Positions 13,989 through 23,036 of a stretch of DNA of 64,000 nucleotides are shown here, one piece after another. The notes beneath the pieces were generated by a model that saw nothing but the letters and a program-made list of their open reading frames with translations, had not been told where the DNA came from and did no database searches. The stretch is taken from contig NZ_KE557285.1 of NCBI RefSeq assembly GCF_000442255.1, forward strand, positions 60,036 to 124,035, given 5' to 3'. This DNA is from Salipiger mucosus DSM 16094. GTDB taxonomy: Bacteria; Pseudomonadota; Alphaproteobacteria; Rhodobacterales; Rhodobacteraceae. The position numbers were made by a program, and so were the translations under genes. Every line of letters starts with the position of its first letter. Position 1 is the stretch's first letter.

Positions 13989-15644
13989 TCATTTGTATCT
14001 CAGCGCGAGCGCGGGCTGCCAGGGCCCGAAGTGCAGCTTGCCGTCCGGCGCCTTGCCGGTCGAGCCCAGCTCGACCCCGACCTGCCGCCACTGCCCCGCA
14101 GGCCCTTCGATGGCGGCGGGATCGGCGCTGACGTTGAAGGCGCAGAACAGCTCCTCGTTGCCGTTGCGGCGCCGGAAGCTCAGCACGGTGCCATGCGTTT
14201 CGACATCCTCGATGCTGCCCTGCATGAGCGCGCTGTGCGCATGGCGGAAGCCGATGGCCCGGCGGTAGTGGTGCAGGATCGCCGCCGGGTCGGCCTCCTG
14301 CTCGGCAACGGTCCGGTGCAGGTGATCCTGGCTGACCGGCAGCCAGGGCAGGCCGCTGGAAAAGCCGCCGTTATGCTCCTCGCGGGTCCAGACCATCGGC
14401 GTGCGCGCCCCGTCGCGGCCCTTGAAGGCCGGCCAGAACAGCTTGCCGTAGGGGTCCTGCAGGTCCTCGTAGCGCAGCTCGGCCTCGGGCAGCGCCAGTT
14501 CCTCGCCCTGGTAGATGCAGGCCGACCCGCGCAGGCACATCATCAGCGTCGTGTACATCCGCGCCGCCGCCTCGGGGATGTGCCAGCGCGTGACATGGCG
14601 CATCACGTCGTGGTTGGAAAAGGCCCAGCAGGCCCAGCCGCCGGGCGCCTTCTCCTCCATGTCGTCCATGACCTGCTTGATGTAAGGCGCGGTGGGCGCA
14701 TGATCCGACAACAGCTCGAAGGCATAGGACATGTGCAGGTGCTCGTCCCCGCGGGTGTAGTCGCCCAGCACCTCGAGCCCGCGCTGGTCCTCGCCCACCT
14801 CGCCCACCGCGGCGGCGTTGTAGTCGTCCATCAGCGTCCGCAACCGTGCGAGGAACTCCAGGTTCTCGGGCTGGGTCTTGTCGTAGAGGTGGTTCTGCCA
14901 GGTGTAGGGGTTCACCGCCGGGGCGGTGATCGGGTTGCGCTCCTCGGGCGGCAGCGGCGGGTTGTCGCGAAGCTGCGCATCGTGGACGTAGAAGTTCACC
15001 GTGTCCAGCCGGAAGCCGTCGACACCCCGGTCGAGCCAGAACCGCGCCACCTCGAGCAGTGCCTCCTGCACCTCGGGCTCGTGGAAGTTGAGATCCGGCT
15101 GCGACGTCAGGAAGTTGTGCAGGTAGTACTGGCAGCGCGTCGAATCCCACTGCCAGGAGGAGCCGCCGAAGATCGAGAGCCAGTTGTTCGGCGGCGTGCC
15201 GTCGGGCTTGGCATCGGCCCAGACGTACCAGGTGGCGCGGGGATTGTCGCGCGAGCTGCGGCTCTCCACGAACCAGGGATGCTGGTCCGAGCTGTGCGAC
15301 ATCACGAGGTCGATCAGCACCCGCAGCCCCAGCATGTGCGCCGTCTCGATCAGCACGTCGAAGTCCGCGAGGCTCCCGAACATCGGGTCCACGTCGCAGT
15401 AGTCGCTGACGTCGTAGCCGAAATCCTTCATCGGCGAGCGGAAGAAGGGCGAGATCCAGACCGCGTCGACCCCCAGTGAGGCGATATGCGGCAGCCGCTG
15501 GGCAATGCCCAGCAGGTCGCCGATGCCGTCTCCGTTGCTGTCCTGGAAGCTGCGCGGGTAAACCTGATAGATCACCGCGCCGCGCCACCAGTCCTTGTCG
15601 TTCTTCACGGGCGCGCCCTCTTCGATTGGCTGTTGTTCGGTCAT
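13989..15644 (-). CDS. aglA: alpha-glucosidase AglA (GH13)
   Basis: AglA hydrolyses imported alpha-glucosides such as sucrose, maltose or trehalose-type sugars in the cytoplasm. The 551-residue GH13 protein carries the nucleophile Asp214 (DGFRLDTVNFY), acid/base Glu282 (AAVGEVGEDQ) and stabilising Asp346 (SNHDVMRH). The calcium-site-like loop QDSNGDGIGDLLGI near residue 35 is typical of the oligo-1,6/alpha-glucosidase subfamily. Family members cleave several linkages, so the exact substrate is open. It sits between permease aglG and ATPase aglK. Confidence 0.92.
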   Translation of the reverse strand: MTEQQPIEEGAPVKNDKDWWRGAVIYQVYPRSFQDSNGDGIGDLLGIAQRLPHIASLGVDAVWISPFFRSPMKDFGYDVSDYCDVDPMFGSLADFDVLIETAHMLGLRVLIDLVMSHSSDQHPWFVESRSSRDNPRATWYVWADAKPDGTPPNNWLSIFGGSSWQWDSTRCQYYLHNFLTSQPDLNFHEPEVQEALLEVARFWLDRGVDGFRLDTVNFYVHDAQLRDNPPLPPEERNPITAPAVNPYTWQNHLYDKTQPENLEFLARLRTLMDDYNAAAVGEVGEDQRGLEVLGDYTRGDEHLHMSYAFELLSDHAPTAPYIKQVMDDMEEKAPGGWACWAFSNHDVMRHVTRWHIPEAAARMYTTLMMCLRGSACIYQGEELALPEAELRYEDLQDPYGKLFWPAFKGRDGARTPMVWTREEHNGGFSSGLPWLPVSQDHLHRTVAEQEADPAAILHHYRRAIGFRHAHSALMQGSIEDVETHGTVLSFRRRNGNEELFCAFNVSADPAAIEGPAGQWRQVGVELGSTGKAPDGKLHFGPWQPALALRYK

Positions 15645-15657
15645 TCTGCCTCTTGGT

Positions 15658-16914
15658 TTACTTCACCGAGCCGGCCAGCAGGCCGCGCACGAGGTATTTC
15701 TGCATCGCGAAGAACACGATGAGCGGCACCGCGATCGACACGAAAGCCGCCGCCGCGAGGATGCCCCAATCGCCCCCGCGCGAGCCCAGCAGGTCGTCGG
15801 CGATCTTCACGGTCATCACCCAGCTTTCCGAGTTCGCGGGCAGGAAGACCTTGGCCACCAGCAGGTCGTTCCAGGTCCAGAGGAACTGGAAGATGGCAAA
15901 GCTCGCCAGCGCCGGGAAGGACAGCGGCAACACGATCTTGGTGAAGACCTGGAAGTCGGTCGCGCCGTCGACCTTGGCGCTCTCGATGATGTCGCGCGGC
16001 AGGCCGATCATGTAGTTGCGCAGCAGGTAGACCGCGAGCGGCAGGCCGAAGCCGGTGTGTGCCATCCATATGCCGAGGAAGCTCTGCCCGATCCCGATGG
16101 TCTCGTGCAGCTTCAGCATCGGCACCAGCGCAAGCTGCAACGGCACCACCAGCAGGCCCACCACGGCCGCCACCAGCCAGCCGCGGCCGGGAAACTCCAT
16201 CCAGGCCAGCGCATAGGCCGCGAAGGCCGCGATCAGGATGGGGATCACCGTCGCGGGCACCGTCACCGTCAGCGTGTTGATGAAGGCCCGGTCCATCCCG
16301 TCCGAGGTCAGGATCTGCTCGTAGTTCTGCAGCCCGAAATCGGGCGGCTGCTCGGTCACGATGTAGATCGAGGGCGCGCGGGATATCTCGCCCTCGTCGA
16401 CGTAGGTAAAATCGCCATTCTCGGCGACAGTGAGCGAGCGCTGCAGCACCGCGCTGCCGGGCGTGATCGGCAACCCGTCCTCGGTCGCCTCGGGAAACTC
16501 CGGCTCGCCGTCGGCGGGATAGGCAATCTCGACGCGCTCGTCGTCCAGCTCGCCATCCTCGTCGGTGACCTCGACCTCGTACCAGGCATAGGTCTGCCCC
16601 GGCGCGGCCACGCCCGGATCGCGCCCGATCAGGCCGAAGCCCGAGACGCTGCCCGAGCCGCCCTCGAAGAGGTTGCCCGTCAGCACGCCGTAGTCGCCGT
16701 CCGTCGTGGCGCCGTCGATCCCGGGCCGCACGCGCACCGCGGCCTCGACCGGGAACATGGCCGCCCACCAGCCGGTTTCCGAGATCTGCTCGCGGTCCCG
16801 GAAGGACGAGACCAGAAGCCCCACCGTGGGGATCAGCCAGATCAGCACGAGCGCCAGTACCGCGATGTGGGTGACGATGCTCAGCGAGGATTTCTGCCCT
16901 GCGATATTGTCCAT
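15658..16914 (-). CDS. aglG: alpha-glucoside ABC permease AglG, with a large periplasmic insertion
   Basis: The 418-residue inner-membrane permease has an N-terminal helix (IAVLALVLIWLIPTVGLLVS) and then about 140 residues of acidic, beta-rich sequence without helices (roughly residues 50-190). The usual MalG-like core follows, with EAA loop ESAKVDGATDFQVFTKIVLP and the C-terminal helix region. The insertion lies between the first and second transmembrane helices and so should be periplasmic. It starts 1 base after aglF ends. AglG proteins known from rhizobia share the extended loop; its role is unknown. Confidence 0.9.
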   Translation of the reverse strand: MDNIAGQKSSLSIVTHIAVLALVLIWLIPTVGLLVSSFRDREQISETGWWAAMFPVEAAVRVRPGIDGATTDGDYGVLTGNLFEGGSGSVSGFGLIGRDPGVAAPGQTYAWYEVEVTDEDGELDDERVEIAYPADGEPEFPEATEDGLPITPGSAVLQRSLTVAENGDFTYVDEGEISRAPSIYIVTEQPPDFGLQNYEQILTSDGMDRAFINTLTVTVPATVIPILIAAFAAYALAWMEFPGRGWLVAAVVGLLVVPLQLALVPMLKLHETIGIGQSFLGIWMAHTGFGLPLAVYLLRNYMIGLPRDIIESAKVDGATDFQVFTKIVLPLSFPALASFAIFQFLWTWNDLLVAKVFLPANSESWVMTVKIADDLLGSRGGDWGILAAAAFVSIAVPLIVFFAMQKYLVRGLLAGSVK

Positions 16915-16915
16915 C

Positions 16916-17890
16916 TCACGCCTCCCGCTTTGCCTGGCGGATGTTGTAGATCATCACCGGCGTCACGATCAGCATGATGACGAAGGCCACCGCCGTGGCG
17001 CGCCCGTCGTCGCGGAACATGTAGTCCATCATGTAGCTGGGCAGGATCTCGGTGTCGAAGTTGCCCCCGGTCATCGTGTAGACGATGTCGAAGATCTTGA
17101 GGGTCAGGAAGGTGATCGTCGTCCAGACCACCACGATGGTGCCCGCGATCTGCGGCACCTTGATCTTGAAGAAGATCTGGAACGGGTTGGCGCCGTCGAT
17201 GATCGCGGCCTCGACCGTCTCCTCGGGGATGCCCCGCAGCGCCGCCGAGAGGATCACCATGGCGAAGCCGGTCTGCATCCAGACCATGATGATCATGATG
17301 AAGAAGTTGTTCCAGAACGGGATCTGCATCGGGTCGATGGGATCGGCCCCGAAGTAGTCGCGGATGGCGTTGATGATGCCGATGTCGGGGTCGTTGGCGT
17401 AGACGAACTTCCAGATCAGCGAGGCGCCGACGAAGCTGATCGCCATGGGCATGAAGATCAGCGACTTGGCGATGCTGCCCCAGCTCAGCCGGTCCGTGAG
17501 CTGCGCCACCAGCAGACCGAAGAAGGTCGCGGCGGCTGGCACGAAGAGGATCCAGAGGAAGTTGTTGAAGAGTGCCACCCGGAAGCCCTCTTCCGAGAAC
17601 ATCTGCAGGTAGTTGTCGAGCCCGATGAACTCCTGCCCGGAGCGGTTGTAGAGAGAGCGGATGAAACTGCCGACCACCGGGTAGACGAGGTAGAGCCCCA
17701 GCGCGAGCATCGCGGGCAGCAGGAAAAGCCAGGGCCGGACGGCCGTGGCGAGGGCGATGTTGCGGCCCTGGTCATCGTCGCGGGCGGGAAAGATGATCCG
17801 GTCCAGCACCGCGTTCGAGAGGTAGAAGTAGCCCACGCAGCCGCCGACCCCGATGATGATGGTCAGGATGCCCTGCAGGATCGGTGACAT
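16916..17890 (-). CDS. aglF: alpha-glucoside ABC permease AglF
   Basis: The 324-residue MalF-like permease has an extra N-terminal helix (ILTIIIGVGGCVGYFYL), then the core from WLFLLPAMLALGLYLVYPVV. The EAA motif is EAAIIDGANPFQIFFKIKVP, which docks on the AglK ATPase. It pairs with AglG to form the membrane channel. The order aglE-aglF-aglG-aglA-aglK matches the alpha-glucoside operon of rhizobia and Rhodobacteraceae. Confidence 0.92.
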   Translation of the reverse strand: MSPILQGILTIIIGVGGCVGYFYLSNAVLDRIIFPARDDDQGRNIALATAVRPWLFLLPAMLALGLYLVYPVVGSFIRSLYNRSGQEFIGLDNYLQMFSEEGFRVALFNNFLWILFVPAAATFFGLLVAQLTDRLSWGSIAKSLIFMPMAISFVGASLIWKFVYANDPDIGIINAIRDYFGADPIDPMQIPFWNNFFIMIIMVWMQTGFAMVILSAALRGIPEETVEAAIIDGANPFQIFFKIKVPQIAGTIVVVWTTITFLTLKIFDIVYTMTGGNFDTEILPSYMMDYMFRDDGRATAVAFVIMLIVTPVMIYNIRQAKREA

Positions 17891-17972
17891 GGCTGCGTCC
17901 TCCTCACGCTCGTCCCTGTGGCGGCCCCGCGCGCCGTCGGCGCGAGGGGCCCGTGATGTCGGCCCGGGGCCG

Positions 17973-19342
17973 TTACTGGATCGAGTCCCAGCGCTGCTGG
18001 ATCGTCGCCGCGACCTCTTCGGCCGAGGACCCGGTCACGTAGTCGACCATGCCGGTCCAGAAGGCGCCGGCACCGATCTCCGAGGGCATCAGGTCCGAGG
18101 CATCGAAGCGGAAGGTCGTGGCATCGGCCAGGATCTCGCCCATCGCGCGCTGCGAGTCGGTCTTGTAGACATCGGGGTTCACGCCCGCATGCGCCGTCAG
18201 GAAGCCGTCCTGCGCCATCCAGAGTTCATGCGCGATCGGCAGCTTGAGGAATTCCAGCATCGCCGTCGTGGCCTCGGAGGGCTCGGTGATCGAGAAGAGC
18301 GTCCCCGCGCCCAGCACCGGGCGGCCCAGGTCGTTGTCCTCGATCGCGGGCATGTAGAAGAAGTCGACGTTGTCGCCCAGTTCCGCGTCCTCCGGGAAGA
18401 AGGCCGGGATGAAGCTCGCCTGGCGGTGCATGTAGCACTCCGGCGGCACGGTGAAGAGGCCCGAGGGGCTGTCGCGGAAGTCGGTCGTCGCCGCGGATTC
18501 CGCGCCGCCCGAGACGAAGTCGTCGTTGCGCACGAACCAGCCGAACTCCTCGATCGCCTCGATCACCGCCGGATCGTCGAAGGGGATCTCGTTGGTCACC
18601 CACTGGTCGTAGACCGAGGGCTCGTGCAGTCGCAGCATCAGATCCTCGACCCAGTCGGTCGCCGGGCCAGCCCGTCGCCGCGCCCGACCCCAGACCGATG
18701 CACCAGGGGGTGCCGCCGTCATCGACGATCTGCTCGGTCAGCTCCTTGAGCTCTTCCATGCTCTCGGGGATCTCGTAGCCCATCTCGTCGAAGGCGATGG
18801 GCGAGTACCAGACCAGCGATTTCAGGTCGACGCGGTAGAACAGGCCGTAGAGGTTCTCGTCGCCCTCGGGCCCCTCGTAGGTCGCGAGGTCCACCCAGCT
18901 GTCGCCGGCGGCGAAGTTCTCGGAGACCCAGTCCCCGGTCTCGTCCGGCAGCGCCGTGCAGATAGCCCTGGCTCGCGAGGTCGGCCGCGAGGCCGGGCTG
19001 CGGGAAGACCGCGAGGTTGGGCGCGGTGCCCGCGCGGGTCGAGATCACGATGTCCTGCTCGAAGCTGTCCGAGCCCGAGTAGTTGACCGTCGCGCCGGTG
19101 GCCTCTTCGAAATAGTCGAAGACGATGTCCACCTTCTCCTTCTCGTTGCCGGTCCAGGGGCCGGTGATCGACACCGTCTCACCGCTGAAGTCGGTCGAGT
19201 CCGCGAAGGCCGTGTAGCTGTCCCAGTGGAACCCGCCCTCACCCACCGGGAAGGGCATGTCCTGGGCCTGCGCGGCCCCGGCCACCAGGGCAATCACGGC
19301 CGCGCCGCAAAGAATGTGGCGTCTACCAGTCTGTCGCATCAT
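17973..19342 (-). CDS. aglE: alpha-glucoside-binding protein AglE, interrupted by two apparent +1 frameshifts
   Basis: AglE is the periplasmic binding protein of the alpha-glucoside importer. The N-terminus MMRQTGRRHILCGAAVIALV ends in a signal AGAAQA. The reading frame changes twice. Removing one base near 18958 converts QGYLHGAAG to QGYLTALPDETGDW. Removing one G from GGG at 18664-18666 converts GWPGDRLG to GWPATDWVEDLMLR. The repaired protein is 455 residues, normal for the family, and both joins restore sequence matching rhizobial AglE. A GGGAGG ribosome site precedes ATG 19342. As sequenced, the gene would not make a working protein. Confidence 0.9.
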
Positions 19343-19408
19343 GAAGAACGTCCTCCCGAAATGCCGCGGGTACAGGCCCGCGCGTTCGCCGCCCGGGGCG
19401 AGTCACCC

Positions 19409-19420
19409 CAAAGCGCTTTG
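19409..19420. promoter_or_regulatory. LacI-family operator upstream of aglE
   Basis: CAAAGCGCTTTG is a perfect 12-base palindrome with the central CG typical of LacI/GalR operators. It lies 67 bases upstream of the aglE start. Its partner at 19570-19581 differs at one base. AglR encoded next door is the obvious ligand. Confidence 0.75.
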
Positions 19421-19569
19421 AAGATACGGAAGCGTCCCGCGTTTCATTGGCGCTGTCAATCCGCTCCCGCCAAGAAAACAACTGGAAAAAATGCTGCGCT
19501 GCAGCTTTTGACAGCGCTCTGGAAAAGGTCTTCACCACGGCTATCTTTTAGCGTTAGGCTGCTCGGACC

Positions 19570-19581
19570 CGAAGCGCTTTG
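19570..19581. promoter_or_regulatory. LacI-family operator upstream of the regulator gene
   Basis: CGAAGCGCTTTG matches the operator at 19409-19420 in 11 of 12 bases. It lies 9-20 bases before the ATG of the LacI-type regulator and overlaps an in-frame TTG at 19579. It therefore supports the ATG at 19591 as start and implies autoregulation. Confidence 0.7.
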
Positions 19582-19590
19582 GACGCCCCG

Positions 19591-20616
19591 ATGAACCTCA
19601 AGCAGCTGGCACAGCATCTCGGCATCTCGCAGACCACGGTCAGCCGCGCTCTCAACGGCTACCCGGAGGTCAGCGAAGCCACGCGCAAGCGCGTGCTCGA
19701 CGCCGCGCAGGCGCTCGACTACGCGCCGAACGCGCGCGCCAAAGGGCTGGCGACCGGGCGTGCCATGGCCATCGGCCACGTGATTCCGATCTCGACGCAG
19801 CACGAGATGGTGAACCCCGTCTTCGGCGACTTCATCGCCGGCGCCTCCGAGGCCTACCTCGCCGCCGGCTACGACCTCACGCTGTCGATGACCAATGACG
19901 ACGACGAGGCCGACAACTACCGCCGGCTCAAGTCCAAGGGCAATGTCGACGGCATCATCGTGCACGGCCCCAAGATGCGCGACGGCCGAATCCCCTTCCT
20001 CCGCCGGCTGGGCCTGCCCTTCGTGGTGCATGGCCGCGCCTCGGAGGTCGACGAGCCCTATTCCTGGGTCGACGTGAACAACGCCCGCTCCTTCCGCCGC
20101 GCGACCGAGTTCCTGCTGGATTTCGGCCACCGCCGCATCGCGCTGGTGAACGGGCTCGAGACGATGGACTTCGCCTTCCGCCGCCGCCACGGCTACGAGG
20201 ACGCGCTGACGGCGCGCGGGCTCGCCGCCGACCCCGCGCTCATGACCGGGCAGGAAATGACCGAACCCAACGGCTACGCCGACGCCGCGCGCATGCTGGC
20301 GTTGGAGAACCCGCCGACGGCCTTTCTCACCTCCTCGGTCATCTCGGCCATCGGCGTGCGCCGCGCCATCCACGAGGCCGGGCTCGAAATGGGGCGCGAC
20401 GTGTCGGTCATCACCCACGACGACGACCTCAGCTACCTGCGCAACGGTCCCGATCTGCCGATGTTCACCGCGCTGCGCTCCTCCGTGCGCGAGGCCGGGC
20501 GCCGCGCCGCCGACATGCTTCTGCGTCTCATCGCCGAGCCGAGAGAGACGCCCGAAACCGCGCTGCTCGAGGCGCAACTGATCATCGGGGCCTCGACCGG
20601 CCCCGCACCGCGATAG
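19591..20616 (+). CDS. aglR: LacI-family regulator of the alpha-glucoside locus (AglR)
   Basis: The 341-residue product begins with a LacI helix-turn-helix (NLKQLAQHLGISQTTVSRAL) and hinge helix (YAPNARAKGLATG). A periplasmic-binding-protein-like sensor domain follows (DGIIVHGPKM, VDVNNARSFRRATEFLLDFG, PPTAFLTSSVISAIGVRRAI). The likely effector is an alpha-glucoside or glucose. It is transcribed away from aglE across a 250-base gap that holds two matching palindromes, the arrangement expected for a local repressor. It heads a plus-strand set with the GH1 glucosidase and glucokinase. Confidence 0.9.
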   Translation: MNLKQLAQHLGISQTTVSRALNGYPEVSEATRKRVLDAAQALDYAPNARAKGLATGRAMAIGHVIPISTQHEMVNPVFGDFIAGASEAYLAAGYDLTLSMTNDDDEADNYRRLKSKGNVDGIIVHGPKMRDGRIPFLRRLGLPFVVHGRASEVDEPYSWVDVNNARSFRRATEFLLDFGHRRIALVNGLETMDFAFRRRHGYEDALTARGLAADPALMTGQEMTEPNGYADAARMLALENPPTAFLTSSVISAIGVRRAIHEAGLEMGRDVSVITHDDDLSYLRNGPDLPMFTALRSSVREAGRRAADMLLRLIAEPRETPETALLEAQLIIGASTGPAPR

Positions 20617-20634
20617 GAAAGGCATCCCATTCCC

Positions 20635-21957
20635 ATGCACCACCGCCGCACGGACTTCCCGCAGGACTTCCTCTTCGGCACCGCCACCTCGAGCTACCAG
20701 ATCGAGGGCCACGCCCAGGGGGGCGCCGGCCGCACGCACTGGGACGACTTCGCCGAGACCCCCGGCAACGTCGTGCGGGCCGAGAACGGCGATCTCGCCT
20801 GCGACCACCTGCACCGCTACGAGGAGGACCTCGACCTCGTCGCCGGCGCGGGCTTCGACGCCTACCGGTTCTCCACCTCCTGGGCCCGCGTGCTGCCCGA
20901 GGGCCGCGGCGCGGTGAACCAGGAGGGGCTCGACTTCTACGACCGGCTGACCGACGCCATGCTCGAACGCGGGCTCAAGCCCTGCGCGACGCTCTACCAC
21001 TGGGAAATGCCCTCGGCGCTCAACGACCTCGGCGGCTGGCGCAACCGCGACGTGGCCGGCTGGTTCGCCGATTTCACCGAGATCATCATGCGCCGCATCG
21101 GCGACCGGATGCATTCCGTCGCCCCGATCAACGAGCCCTGGTGCGTGGCCTGGCTCTCGCATTTCCTGGGCGGACAGGCCCCGGGCCTGCGCGACATCCG
21201 CGCCACCGCGCGCGCCATGCACCACGTGCTGCTCGCCCACGGCCGCTCGATCGAGGTCATGCGCGGGCTGGGCATGGACAACCTCGGCGGCGTCTTCAAC
21301 ATGGAATGGTCCGAGCCCGCCGACGACAGCGAGGCTGCGCATCGCAAGGCCGCACTCTACGACGGGATCTACAACCGCTGGTTCATGGGCGGCGTCTTCA
21401 AGGGCGCATACCCCGAGAACGTGCTCGAGGGGCTCTTGCCGCACATGCCGGCGGGCTGGCAGGACGATTTCCCCACCATCACGCAGAAGCTCGACTGGTG
21501 CGGGATCAACTACTACACGCGCAAGCTCATCGCGCCCGGCCCCGGCCCCTGGCCCGCCCTGCGCGAGGTCGAGGGCGTCCTCGCCAAGACCTACATGGAC
21601 TGGGAGATCTACCCCGAGGGTCTCTACCGTTTCCTGACCCGCACAGCCAAGGAGTACACCGGCGACCTGCCCCTCTACGTCACCGAGAACGGCATGGCCG
21701 GCCACGACGACATCGTCGCGGGAGAGATCGACGACAGCCACCGCACCGACTACATCGACCAGCACCTCGACGCCGTGCAGCGCGCGATCGAGGAGGGCGT
21801 GCCCGCGAAGGGCTATTTCGTCTGGTCGCTGCTCGACAACTACGAGTGGTCCTTCGGCTACGACAAGCGCTTCGGGCTGGTGCACGTGGACTTCGACACG
21901 CTTGCGCGGACGCCCAAGGCCTCCTACCACGCGCTGGCAGACGCATTGAAAGGGTAG
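20635..21957 (+). CDS. GH1 beta-glucosidase
   Basis: The 440-residue TIM-barrel enzyme of family GH1 hydrolyses beta-glucosides in the cytoplasm. It has the N-terminal signature FPQDFLFGTATSSYQIEG, acid/base Glu in INEPWCVAW, nucleophile in YVTENGMAGHDD, and the C-terminal sugar-binding segment YFVWSLLDNYEWSFGYDKRF. It has no signal peptide. A beta-specific enzyme in an alpha-glucoside locus suggests that the importer or regulon also serves beta-glucosides, or that both sugars feed the glucokinase made from the next gene 3 bases downstream. Confidence 0.93.
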   Translation: MHHRRTDFPQDFLFGTATSSYQIEGHAQGGAGRTHWDDFAETPGNVVRAENGDLACDHLHRYEEDLDLVAGAGFDAYRFSTSWARVLPEGRGAVNQEGLDFYDRLTDAMLERGLKPCATLYHWEMPSALNDLGGWRNRDVAGWFADFTEIIMRRIGDRMHSVAPINEPWCVAWLSHFLGGQAPGLRDIRATARAMHHVLLAHGRSIEVMRGLGMDNLGGVFNMEWSEPADDSEAAHRKAALYDGIYNRWFMGGVFKGAYPENVLEGLLPHMPAGWQDDFPTITQKLDWCGINYYTRKLIAPGPGPWPALREVEGVLAKTYMDWEIYPEGLYRFLTRTAKEYTGDLPLYVTENGMAGHDDIVAGEIDDSHRTDYIDQHLDAVQRAIEEGVPAKGYFVWSLLDNYEWSFGYDKRFGLVHVDFDTLARTPKASYHALADALKG

Positions 21958-21960
21958 CCC

Positions 21961-22935
21961 ATGACCGCCGCTGCGATCACCGCGGTGCTGGCCGACATCG
22001 GCGGCACCAACACCCGCGTGGCCCAGAGCCGCGACGGCCAGCTCGACGCGGCCACCGTCCGGCGCTACCGCAACGCCGATTACGCGGGCCTCGGCGCCGT
22101 GCTGCATCACTATGTCGAGGAGACCGGCATCGCGCCGCAGGCCGCCTGCGTGGCCGTCGCCGGCCCCGTGCGCGACGGCGCGGGCAAGCTCACCAACATC
22201 GACTGGCACATCGACCGCGAGACCGTGCAGGAGGCCACCGGCGCCGGGACGGTCGCCGTGCTCAACGACCTGCAGGCCCAGGGCCACGCGCTGGGGCGCA
22301 TCGCCCCCGACTGCCTGACCGAGCTTCTGCCGGGCACCCCCGCCAGCGAGCAGGCCGCGCGGCTGGTCATCGGCGTCGGCACCGGCATGAACGCGGCCCC
22401 GGTCTTCCGCCTCGACGGCCGCACGCTGGTGCCGCCGGGCGAGTCGGGCCACATCACCCTGCCCGTCCAGACCGAGGAAGAGCTCAGCCTCATGCGCCAC
22501 ATTGCGGCCAGGCACGGCACCCCGGGCGTCGAGGACGTGCTTTCGGGCCGCGGCTTCGAGCGGGTCTACGCCTGGCTCTGCGCCGACCGCCGGCAGGGCA
22601 CGCCGAAACCCGCCGCCGAGATCATGGCCTCGATGGAGGCCGGAGACGACCCGCTCGCCCGCGAGGCAGTGGCGATCTTCACGCGCATCCTCGGCCGGGT
22701 CTGCGGCAACCTTGCGCTCATCACCCTGCCCTTCGGCGGCATCTACCTGATCGGCGGCGTGGCCCGGCACTTCGGGCCCTATCTCCTGGACTGCGGCTTT
22801 GCCGAGGCCTTTGCCGACAAGGGCCGGTTCTCGGAGTTCATGGGCCAGTTCCCCGTCAGCCTCGTGACCGACGACTACGCCGCGCTTACGGGATGTGCAT
22901 CGCACCTGACCGAACAGCTGGAAATGCGGCACTAG
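21961..22935 (+). CDS. glk: glucokinase
   Basis: The 324-residue group-A glucokinase phosphorylates glucose with ATP. Visible motifs are the phosphate-binding DIGGTNTRVAQ near the N-terminus, LNDLQAQGHAL with the catalytic Asp, GVGTGMNAAPVF, PGESGHITLP, and the C-terminal adenosine region GGIYLIGGVARHFGPYLL. It follows the GH1 gene by 3 bases and so receives glucose from AglA and the beta-glucosidase. Its product feeds pgm in the glycogen operon that starts 100 bases downstream. Confidence 0.95.
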   Translation: MTAAAITAVLADIGGTNTRVAQSRDGQLDAATVRRYRNADYAGLGAVLHHYVEETGIAPQAACVAVAGPVRDGAGKLTNIDWHIDRETVQEATGAGTVAVLNDLQAQGHALGRIAPDCLTELLPGTPASEQAARLVIGVGTGMNAAPVFRLDGRTLVPPGESGHITLPVQTEEELSLMRHIAARHGTPGVEDVLSGRGFERVYAWLCADRRQGTPKPAAEIMASMEAGDDPLAREAVAIFTRILGRVCGNLALITLPFGGIYLIGGVARHFGPYLLDCGFAEAFADKGRFSEFMGQFPVSLVTDDYAALTGCASHLTEQLEMRH

Positions 22936-23036
22936 GCGGGCCTTAACCTTGCCTTTCTGCCCCCCGGGCTATTCATACCGATAACAGCGCCGCCCCGATC
23001 CCGGGCGCCGGCCTTCCCATTCAAGCGAGACCGAGC

